NCBI GenBank assembly: GCA_045598965.1
Contig: JAZRVH010000011.1
Span: 1 to 39,647 of the forward strand
Direction: 5' to 3'
DNA: 39,647 nucleotides
DNA from: RGIG426 sp045598965
GTDB lineage: Bacteria; Bacillota; Clostridia; Oscillospirales; Acutalibacteraceae
A model generated the notes under the pieces. The model saw only the letters and a program-made list of their open reading frames with translations. It ran no database searches and had not been told where the DNA came from. Within the stretch, counting starts at the first letter, position 1, and every line of letters begins with the position of its first letter. Made by a program: the position numbers and the translations under genes. Shown in pieces: positions 15,690 through 21,994 of the stretch.

Positions 15690-17425
15690 TGGGAAATATA
15701 GAAGTAAGAATCCCGTGGGAGGGCAGCATGGGCGGCGTGCCGATGCACCTCAACTATTTTGAGGGGACGATGTTTGAAGCGGTGGAAAAAATTGCCGCCG
15801 AGCACCCGAACAATATTGCGTTTGATTTTATGGGCAAATCTACTACCTACAAAAAATTTGTGCAGGAAGTAGAGCGGTGTGCAAAAGCCTTAAAAACCAT
15901 CGGCGTGCGGGAAAACGACTGTGTGACGATTGCGATGCCCAACTGCCCGCAAGCGTTGTATATGTTTTATGCCCTTAATGAGATTGGGGCTATCGCCAAT
16001 ATGATTCACCCGCTGTCCGCTGAAAAAGAGATTGAGTTTTATCTTAACGAATCTAACAGCGTGACCGCCATTACCCTTGACCAGTTTTACGCCAAGTTTG
16101 AGCGTATTCGTCAAAACACCAAAGTGGTGAACATCATTATCGCCAGCATCAAGGACGAGCTGTCTAAACCGATTAAAGCGGGATATATGCTGACGGAGGG
16201 CCGTAAAATTGAAAAAATTCCGGCGGATGCTCCGATTATCCGTTGGAAAGATTTCTTGCGTCTCGGTCGGTCGTGCTTTTATAACTACCGTGTCAAACGT
16301 GGGCCGGACGATGCCGCTGTTATTCTGTATTCCGGCGGAACGACGGGAACAACGAAAGGCATTGTGCTGACCAACAAAAACTTTAACGCTCTCGGTCAGC
16401 AGGTGATTGCCGCAAACCCGATGTTCCGTGTCGGCGACCGGATGCTGGCGGCGATGCCGTTGTTCCATGGGTTTGGTCTCGGCGTGTGCGTGCATACCAT
16501 GCTGTCTCAAGGAGGCCGGTGTATTCTCATTCCCCGGTTTACCGCCCAGAGCTATGCCAAGCAAATTGTGAAATATAAATGTAACTTTATTGCCGGCGTT
16601 CCCACGCTGTATGAGGCGTTGCTCCGCTTGCCCAGTATGGAAAATGCGGATTTGAGCTGTTTGAAAGGCGTGTTTTCCGGCGGCGACTCGCTGTCGGTGG
16701 AGCTGAAAAAGAAATTCGATAAATTCCTCTATGACCACCATGCGGTCATTCAGGTGCGAGAGGGCTATGGTACGACCGAAACCGTGACGGCGTGTTGCCT
16801 GACTCCGCCGCTTCTCTGTAAAGAGGGGAGCATCGGTGTGCCGTTTCCCGATACGTATATTAAAATTGTGGAACCGGGAACGGATAAGGAGCTGCCCTAT
16901 AACGAAGAGGGCGAGATTTTGCTTGCCGGTCCCACGGTGATGCGGGAATATATGAACCATCCGGAGGAGACTGCCCAAACGCTTCGCACACACGAGGACG
17001 GGCTTTGTTGGGTGTATACCGGCGACCTCGGCACGATGGATGAGGAGGGCTTTGTCTATTTCCGTGGACGGGCAAAGCGAATGATTATCAGCTCCGGCTA
17101 TAACGTGTATCCCGGCCAGATTGAAAATATTCTTGACGCCCACGAATTTGTGCAGATGAGCTGTGTTATCGGTGTGCCGGACGCTTACAAAATGCAAAAA
17201 GTCAAGGCGTTTGTAAAATTGACTCCCGGCACGCCCGCCTCCAAGGAAACGCTGGACGTGCTGATGGACTATTGCCGTGAAAACATCGCCAAATATGCGA
17301 TGCCGTACGATATTGAGTTCAAAGAGGAAATGCCCAAAACCCTTGTCGGCAAGGTGGCATATCGTCAATTAGAGGAAGAGGAACTCAAGAAAATTGCCGA
17401 CGCAAAGGCAAAAGAAAACGAATGA
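15689..17425 (+). CDS. AMP-dependent acyl-CoA/acyl-acid ligase
   Basis: A 578-residue member of the ANL superfamily, which adenylates a carboxylic acid and usually transfers it to CoA. The phosphate-binding loop YSGGTTGTTKGI starts near residue 214. GYGTTET (about 359), YTGDLG (about 444) and the hinge GRAKRMIISSGYNVYP follow. The C-terminal catalytic lysine is expected in PKTLVGKVAYRQL. No signal peptide or carrier domain is seen. It is embedded between an acyltransferase-like protein and a glycosyltransferase in one operon, which suggests that it activates a fatty acid for them. The substrate cannot be told from sequence. Confidence 0.9.
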   Translation: MGNIEVRIPWEGSMGGVPMHLNYFEGTMFEAVEKIAAEHPNNIAFDFMGKSTTYKKFVQEVERCAKALKTIGVRENDCVTIAMPNCPQALYMFYALNEIGAIANMIHPLSAEKEIEFYLNESNSVTAITLDQFYAKFERIRQNTKVVNIIIASIKDELSKPIKAGYMLTEGRKIEKIPADAPIIRWKDFLRLGRSCFYNYRVKRGPDDAAVILYSGGTTGTTKGIVLTNKNFNALGQQVIAANPMFRVGDRMLAAMPLFHGFGLGVCVHTMLSQGGRCILIPRFTAQSYAKQIVKYKCNFIAGVPTLYEALLRLPSMENADLSCLKGVFSGGDSLSVELKKKFDKFLYDHHAVIQVREGYGTTETVTACCLTPPLLCKEGSIGVPFPDTYIKIVEPGTDKELPYNEEGEILLAGPTVMREYMNHPEETAQTLRTHEDGLCWVYTGDLGTMDEEGFVYFRGRAKRMIISSGYNVYPGQIENILDAHEFVQMSCVIGVPDAYKMQKVKAFVKLTPGTPASKETLDVLMDYCRENIAKYAMPYDIEFKEEMPKTLVGKVAYRQLEEEELKKIADAKAKENE

Positions 17426-17446
17426 CCCTAAAGGAGGTTTCGCACC

Positions 17447-18607
17447 GTGCATATCGGTCTTCTCAACGATTCCTTTCCGCCGAGTGTGGACGGAGTGGCA
17501 CAGGCGGTCAAAAACTATGCACTCGCCTTAAATAAATGTCCGGATTATACAGTCAGCGTGATTGCTCCTCGTTGCCGTGGTGCCAAGGACGGGGACTACC
17601 CGTTCCGTATTCACCGCTATGCCTCGTTGCCTACGCCGAAACGGATTGGGTATCGTGCCGGAGCACCCTTTTCGCCCATTCTGCTTCGCAATTTGAACGG
17701 AACGAATATGGATTTACTGCACGTTCACTGCCCGTTTGCTTCCGGCGTGCTGGCGGATGAGCTGACGCATATTCGCAAAGTTCCCGTTATCCACACCTAT
17801 CATACAAAGTTTGATATCGACTTGCGTGTGCGGTTGCATACGCCGGCAATTCGTGCGGCGGCGTTGCAGGTGATTCGCCATAATTTGGAGGCAGCCACCG
17901 AGGTGTGGACGGTGACCGAAAGCTGTGGAAAATCTTTACGTCAAATCGGCTTTGACGGAGAGTACTTTGTTATGGAAAACGGTACTGACTTCGCCTATGG
18001 CAAAGCAAGCGAGGAACGAGTAGACGATTTGCGGGAGATGTACAACATCCCCTCCGATCGTCTGGTGTTGCTGTTTGTCGGTCGAATGATGTGGTATAAG
18101 AACATCCGCATTATTTTGGATGCTCTGAAAATTGCTCGCCAAAAAGGTGTGCAGTTTACGGCGTTGATGGTGGGAGACGGTGTGGATGCACCCGCCATTC
18201 GTGCTTATGCGAACACGCTGGGCTTGCAAAACGATGTGCGGTTTACCGGTATGCTTCTTGACAGAGAACAGCTGCGGGATTTCTATACGCTTGCCGATTT
18301 GTTTTTGTTCCCCTCAACCTACGACACCTCCGGACTGGTGGTGAAAGAAGCCGCCGCTTGCGAATGCCCCAGTGTGTTGACGTGTGGCAGCTGTGCGGCC
18401 GAGGGCGTGACCGATGGGCTGAACGGCTTTTTGGCAAAAGAAAACGCCGAGGATTTTGCCCGAGCGGTGATGTCGGCTTGTGAGGATGAGCAGGCGTTAA
18501 AAGCGGTTGGTGCCCGTGCCGGTTCCTCGCTGTATCTTTCGTGGGATGATGCTGTGAAAAAGGCGGCGGAACGCTATAAAGTCGTAATGAATCAGTGGAA
18601 CGGTTGA
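17447..18607 (+). CDS. GT4-family glycosyltransferase
   Basis: A 386-residue GT-B glycosyltransferase of family 4. The N-terminal motif NDSFPPSVDGVAQAV, the HVHCPFASG segment, VIHTYHTKFD, FVGRMMWYKN and the donor-site PSTYDTSGLVVKEAAACECPSV are typical of diacylglycerol or phosphatidylinositol sugar transferases of Firmicutes. The usual first Glu of the EX7E motif is not conserved, as in many relatives. It starts with GTG at 17447, ten bases after AAGGAGG. It is the third gene of the operon and most likely glycosylates a membrane lipid on the cytoplasmic side. Confidence 0.9.
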   Translation: MHIGLLNDSFPPSVDGVAQAVKNYALALNKCPDYTVSVIAPRCRGAKDGDYPFRIHRYASLPTPKRIGYRAGAPFSPILLRNLNGTNMDLLHVHCPFASGVLADELTHIRKVPVIHTYHTKFDIDLRVRLHTPAIRAAALQVIRHNLEAATEVWTVTESCGKSLRQIGFDGEYFVMENGTDFAYGKASEERVDDLREMYNIPSDRLVLLFVGRMMWYKNIRIILDALKIARQKGVQFTALMVGDGVDAPAIRAYANTLGLQNDVRFTGMLLDREQLRDFYTLADLFLFPSTYDTSGLVVKEAAACECPSVLTCGSCAAEGVTDGLNGFLAKENAEDFARAVMSACEDEQALKAVGARAGSSLYLSWDDAVKKAAERYKVVMNQWNG

Positions 18608-18636
18608 ACTTTTTTGCAAAAAAATGAAAAAAACTC

Positions 18637-18665
18637 TTGATTTTTTCTGATTGAGTTAGTATAAT
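18637..18665 (+). promoter_or_regulatory. Promoter of tRNA-Ser
   Basis: TTGATT (18637-18642), 17-base spacer, perfect TATAAT (18660-18665). Confidence 0.88.
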
Positions 18666-18678
18666 GGTACAGCGTCGT

Positions 18679-18770
18679 GGAGAGGTGGCTGAGCTGGTCG
18701 AAGGCGCACGATTGGAAATCGTGTATACGTTAATAGCGTATCAGGGGTTCGAATCCCCTCCTCTCCGCCA
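18679..18770 (+). tRNA. tRNA-Ser (anticodon GGA)
   Basis: A class II tRNA of 92 bases including an encoded CCA. The acceptor GGAGAGG pairs with CCTCTCC; the anticodon arm CACGA-TTGGAAA-TCGTG gives GGA, followed by a long variable arm and a GGTTCGAATC T loop. Confidence 0.97.
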
Positions 18771-18773
18771 TGA

Positions 18774-18812
18774 AAAAAGCCGCTTTGTCCAAAGGACAAA
18801 GCGGCTTTTTTC
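18774..18812 (+). terminator. Terminator of tRNA-Ser
   Basis: A perfect 17-bp stem (18774-18790 with 18794-18810) with an AAA loop and T run. Confidence 0.95.
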
Positions 18813-18987
18813 AATGATATCCGTTCCTGACGGAACGGATGATATACACTTCGTGAATGATATCCACCTGCGGTGGATGATATACGTCTACGACGTATGA
18901 AGGAACGGATAGCATATCGTATTTGCAAAGCAAATATATCATACGGCGTCAGCCGTATATCTTGTCGCCAAAGGCGACATATCATTG
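18812..18987 (+). repeat. Array of seven short hairpins joined by complementary 7-base spacers
   Basis: Six of the hairpins have perfect 7-9 bp stems: 18819-18840, 18862-18878, 18882-18898, 18920-18936, 18941-18958 and 18963-18979. A weaker one lies near 18844-18858. Left of centre the hairpins are joined by ATGATAT (18814, 18839, 18857, 18877). Right of centre they are joined by its complement ATATCAT or close variants (18914, 18936, 18957, 18979). The whole block starts CAATGATAT and ends ATATCATTG. The stem sequences differ from one another, so this is neither a CRISPR nor a simple tandem repeat. The S23-type gene follows 43 bases downstream. Function unknown. Confidence 0.85.
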
Positions 18988-19030
18988 AAAACAGTAAATA
19001 TTTGCCATAGCGTTGGTGGAGGCGGTTGTG

Positions 19031-19393
19031 TTGCAGGAAAACAAGCTGGTGGAGTTGTCCTTTGAATTTGCAAAAATCATTGTAAATCTTGTTGACAACG
19101 TTAAAATGCCTAAGAGCTCTTATATGCTTGACCAGGTTGCAAGGGCGGGTACGTCTATTGGTGCGAATATTCACGAGGCACAGTATGCACATAGCAAGGC
19201 GGATTTTATCGCAAAATTGGAAATAGCCCTCAAAGAAGCAAATGAAACAAGTTATTGGTTAAAGCTTCTGATGGAAACCGGAAGAATAGATGCTGTGGAC
19301 TATCAAAATGCCGAAAAAATTTGCGGCAACATCCGCAGATTGCTGATTGCTTCTTGTAAAACGGCGAAAAATAAGCAAAAAACGGACTCTTGA
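19031..19393 (+). CDS. Four-helix-bundle protein of the S23/23S-rRNA-IVS family
   Basis: A 120-residue helical protein with the family signature: SFEFAKIIVNLVD, LDQVARAGTSIGANIHEA, SKADFIAKLEIALKEANETSYWL and a C-terminal helix up to SCKTAKNK. Relatives were first seen as ORFs inside intervening sequences of 23S rRNA in spirochaetes; free-standing copies like this one are common and their role is unknown. Start choice: TTG at 19031 is eight bases after GGAGG and aligns best with relatives; GTG at 19028 or TTG at 19013 are possible. It lies just downstream of the hairpin array, and the two may form one element. Confidence 0.82.
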   Translation: MQENKLVELSFEFAKIIVNLVDNVKMPKSSYMLDQVARAGTSIGANIHEAQYAHSKADFIAKLEIALKEANETSYWLKLLMETGRIDAVDYQNAEKICGNIRRLLIASCKTAKNKQKTDS

Positions 19394-19428
19394 GCAGTTT
19401 GAATTACAGCGTAAGGGGCAGATGAAAA

Positions 19429-19947
19429 ATGCGGCTTTTGTTTGAACTTGATAAGAAAGATTACGAACACTGTACCCACACATTTGTGCGGGATTCTGCC
19501 CGAAGCATTCTTGTAAAAGACGGCTTGGTGGCGATGGTTCACAGTCTCAAGTATGACTATTACAAATTTCCCGGCGGCGGAATTGAAGCGGGGGAAACGG
19601 CAGTGGAGGCAATGATACGGGAAACGCAGGAAGAAGCGGGACTTGTGGTTATCCCCGCATCCGTACGGGAATACGGCTGTGTTCACCGTGTACAAAAGAG
19701 CAAAGCGGACGAGACGGAACGCTTTGTCCAAGATAACTACTACTTTTTGTGCGAGGCCGAGGACACGCCCGCATCGCAAAACCTTGATGACTATGAGGCG
19801 GATGAGCGGTTTACTCTTGAATTCGTCACGCCCGAAACGGCTATTCGTGCCAATCGCCGTGGCGATTATGGGCCGAAGGATGCTTTGATGGTTGAGCGAG
19901 AGGCGAGAGTGTTGGAAATCATGATAGAGGAAGGATTGTTTTCCTGA
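19429..19947 (+). CDS. Nudix hydrolase
   Basis: A 172-residue protein with a complete Nudix box from about residue 47: GGGIEAGET, then RETQEEAGL, where the Glu residues bind the metal that hydrolyses a nucleoside diphosphate linked to another group. AAGGGG precedes the ATG. The C-terminal part is typical of family members acting on small nucleotides, but the substrate cannot be assigned. It follows the S23-type gene after 35 bases and ends in its own terminator. Confidence 0.9.
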   Translation: MRLLFELDKKDYEHCTHTFVRDSARSILVKDGLVAMVHSLKYDYYKFPGGGIEAGETAVEAMIRETQEEAGLVVIPASVREYGCVHRVQKSKADETERFVQDNYYFLCEAEDTPASQNLDDYEADERFTLEFVTPETAIRANRRGDYGPKDALMVEREARVLEIMIEEGLFS

Positions 19948-19953
19948 CTTTTT

Positions 19954-19981
19954 CCCGAAGGCAATCGCCTTCGGGATTTTT
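19954..19981 (+). terminator. Terminator after the Nudix gene
   Basis: Stem CCCGAAGGC with GCCTTCGGG and loop AATC, followed by ATTTTTA. Confidence 0.88.
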
Positions 19982-20042
19982 ATTTCTGATAAATTGCCTT
20001 TGTGTTGCGGAAAAAGAAAACTAAACCGATTGTATAAAAGGG

Positions 20043-20071
20043 TGGACAAGCGGTGAAAAAAGTGGTATACT
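20043..20071 (+). promoter_or_regulatory. Promoter of small dockerin-protein gene
   Basis: TGGACA (20043-20048), 17 bases, TATACT (20066-20071) with extended -10 TGG. Confidence 0.85.
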
Positions 20072-20117
20072 GTCTACAACTGCGAATATCTAAAAATTAT
20101 TGAAAGGATGAATACCC

Positions 20118-20951
20118 ATGAAAAAAGTCTTCAAACTCAGCACCGTCTTTATGGCTGTTACGCTTTTGGCGGTTACGCTGCTGGTTACCGGTGCTCTCGC
20201 TTCGGCGGAGGAGCCCTCGGTGATTGCTCCGGCACCCGTTGCTACCGAAGCGGAGGCTACTGCCACCGGCGTGGAGCCCACTGTCCCGCAGGTTGACCCG
20301 GCGACACTTGTCGAAACGGTTCTTGTGGAGAACAATGTGGGCGGCGTGAAAGCTCTGAAATCGGGCAAAACCGACGCTTGGTTCCTGGTCGTCAACGAGA
20401 TTAAAGCGGATATCGAGAAAAACGGTGTCATTGACCCGAGCAAGGGCGAGTATTATGCTCTTACCGTAACCGCTTTTGTGAGCAGTGGCGAAGCGGACTT
20501 CCACCTGGGCGAAGCCAGCCAGACTTGGCTTGAGTACTGGGGCGAATCCGGCTGTGTTACCACCGAGGAGTCCACGGTGACGGCGAAAATCCCGGTTGCT
20601 ATTCCGTCGGAGGGAATCGGCGATGTCTATTTGGCGGACAGCGGCGAGGACGGACACACCTTGAACTGGTCGTATGCCAAGGTCAGCGTGTTCCGTGTCG
20701 GCGAGCCGGTTATTGAGCCCACCGAAGTGGAGCCCACCTCCAGCGAGATTGCCGATCTCGGCGACGCCAACAACGACGGTGATATCAACATGAAAGACGT
20801 TCTCACTCTGCGTAAATATATCGCAGGTTTGGAGGTCGAAATTGACGAGGCGGCGGCGGATGCCAACAACGACGGCGATATCAATATGAAAGACGTTTTG
20901 TTGCTCCGCAAATTCGTTGCGGGACTTATTCCGTCGATTGTGGCGAACTGA
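20118..20951 (+). CDS. Small secreted protein with C-terminal dockerin
   Basis: A 277-residue protein with a signal peptide ending ALASA, an Ala/Glu/Thr/Pro-rich linker to about residue 60, a middle beta-rich domain (about 65-195) that I do not recognise, a short Pro/Glu/Thr linker and a type I dockerin at about 214-270. The dockerin repeats read GDANNDGDINMKDVLTLRKYIAGL and DANNDGDINMKDVLLLRKFVAGL. The two loops are almost identical and have the calcium-binding Asp/Asn positions. The leader is strikingly similar to that of the dockerin gene at 28662. AAAGGATG precedes the ATG. It is presumably carried outside the cell on a cohesin scaffold; the middle domain would carry the function. Confidence 0.86.
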   Translation: MKKVFKLSTVFMAVTLLAVTLLVTGALASAEEPSVIAPAPVATEAEATATGVEPTVPQVDPATLVETVLVENNVGGVKALKSGKTDAWFLVVNEIKADIEKNGVIDPSKGEYYALTVTAFVSSGEADFHLGEASQTWLEYWGESGCVTTEESTVTAKIPVAIPSEGIGDVYLADSGEDGHTLNWSYAKVSVFRVGEPVIEPTEVEPTSSEIADLGDANNDGDINMKDVLTLRKYIAGLEVEIDEAAADANNDGDINMKDVLLLRKFVAGLIPSIVAN

Positions 20952-20964
20952 TTGCTCCTAACGA

Positions 20965-21000
20965 AGCGGCAAGGATGAAAATCCTTGCCGCTTTTCTTTT
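20965..21000 (+). terminator. Terminator of small dockerin-protein gene
   Basis: Stem AGCGGCAAGGAT with ATCCTTGCCGCT around GAAA, followed by a T-rich tail. Confidence 0.93.
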
Positions 21001-21072
21001 TCAAAACTTTTTGAAAAAAAGGGTTGACATTCCGGTTTGAATATGGTAAAGTAAATGTCGTTCCGAAAATAT

Positions 21073-21128
<56 letters not shown>

Positions 21129-21148
<20 letters not shown>

Positions 21149-21192
21149 GAGAAGAACAGAGTACCAATCGGTGCTCTGTTTTTGTTTTGTGC
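21129..21192 (+). repeat. Direct repeat copy 1: tRNA-Ala 3' end plus terminator
   Basis: A 64-base segment starting in the T arm of tRNA-Ala and running through the terminator hairpin (21155-21183). It recurs 168 bases further on with about ten differences, mostly in the hairpin loop. Confidence 0.9.
21155..21186 (+). terminator. Terminator of tRNA-Ala
   Basis: Stem AACAGAGTACC with GGTGCTCTGTT, followed by T run. Confidence 0.92.
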
Positions 21193-21296
21193 GAAACAAT
21201 GTGGGCGGGAGAGAAACGAACTCCAAACGCCGTGAGCGAAGCGAGCAGGGCGTTTGGGAACAACCGTCCGGGGGACGGTTGTGTCACGTGAGAAAA
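21193..21296 (+). other. Segment enclosed by the tRNA-end duplication, with two hairpins
   Basis: 104 bases without an ORF. It contains CCAAACGCC (21223-21231) pairing with GGCGTTTGG (21249-21257), and a 9-bp hairpin CAACCGTCC-GGG-GGACGGTTG (21261-21281). Confidence 0.7.
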
Positions 21297-21360
21297 GATC
21301 CCGCTTATCTCCACCAAAAGAAAACAGAGTACAGTTTGTACTCTGTTTTTTGTTTTGTGC
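21297..21360 (+). repeat. Direct repeat copy 2: truncated tRNA-Ala 3' end plus second terminator
   Basis: The first 20 bases (21297-21316) are identical to the 3' end of tRNA-Ala including CCA. Then follows a diverged copy of the terminator with stem AACAGAGTAC/GTACTCTGTT (21323-21347). There is no 5' half, so it is not a second tRNA. Confidence 0.9.
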
Positions 21361-21403
21361 AAAAAGCTTGCCGTTTTAGGAAGAAAAATGCAACGGATTG
21401 TCC

Positions 21404-21432
21404 TTGACAGAAAGACGGGCGAGTGCTATACT
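21404..21432 (+). promoter_or_regulatory. Promoter of the hyd operon
   Basis: Perfect TTGACA (21404-21409), 17 bases, TATACT (21427-21432). The leader contains a 12-base perfect palindrome GCCGTCGACGGC (21466-21477), preceded by a direct copy of its first eight bases at 21456. Confidence 0.87.
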
Positions 21433-21505
21433 TTATAAGGTTATGGTAATACTATGCCGTCGATTGCCGTCGACGGCAGGAAAACAATATTTAAGGAGGG
21501 CTATC

Positions 21506-21991
21506 ATGGCTCATTTAAGTGAAGCCGCCGTGGCGAAGATTAACGAAATCTGCGACCGCTACGAAGGCGAAAAAACTCCCTTGATGATGATCCTCAGCGA
21601 CATCCAAAAGGAATATGGCTATATTCCGCTGGACGTCCAGCAGATCGTCTCGGAACGCACCGGTGTCAGTGTTGCCGAAATCTATGGTGTGGTGACGTTT
21701 TACTCCTTTTTCTCCCTGAAACCGAAGGGGAAATTCGTTATCGGTTGCTGCCTTGGTACGGCGTGCTATGTCAAAGGTGCCCAGCAGGTGATTGATAAAT
21801 TCTCGGAAATCCTCGGCATCAAACCGGGCGGGACCACCGAGGACGGTCTGTTCACCATTGACGCTTTGCGTTGCATCGGTGCTTGCGGTATTGCACCTGC
21901 GGTGTCTATCAACGGTAAAGTGTATCCGAAAGTGGCGGTGTCCGCCGTGCCGGATATTATCGAAGAATTGCGTGCACAGGGGGAGGAATAA
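21506..21991 (+). CDS. hydC: [FeFe]-hydrogenase subunit HydC (NuoE-like, 2Fe-2S)
   Basis: A 161-residue NuoE/HndA-type protein with a thioredoxin-like [2Fe-2S] domain. Candidate ligands are the Cys of GCCLGTACYVKGA (residues 81/82 and 87) and CIGACGIAP (123 and 127). The N-terminal helical part (PLMMILSDIQKEYGYIP) is typical. TAAGGAGG precedes the ATG at 21506; the open frame reaches further upstream across the leader. It is the first gene of hydCBA and passes electrons between the HydB flavin site and the hydrogenase. Confidence 0.95.
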   Translation: MAHLSEAAVAKINEICDRYEGEKTPLMMILSDIQKEYGYIPLDVQQIVSERTGVSVAEIYGVVTFYSFFSLKPKGKFVIGCCLGTACYVKGAQQVIDKFSEILGIKPGGTTEDGLFTIDALRCIGACGIAPAVSINGKVYPKVAVSAVPDIIEELRAQGEE

Positions 21992-21994
21992 GCG

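Noticed and set aside
18812..18987. CRISPR array
   Set aside because: The repeated unit is only seven bases, the intervening parts are palindromes and no cas genes are present.
21297..21316. Second tRNA gene
   Set aside because: Only the last 20 bases of tRNA-Ala are present; there is no acceptor 5' strand, D arm or anticodon arm.
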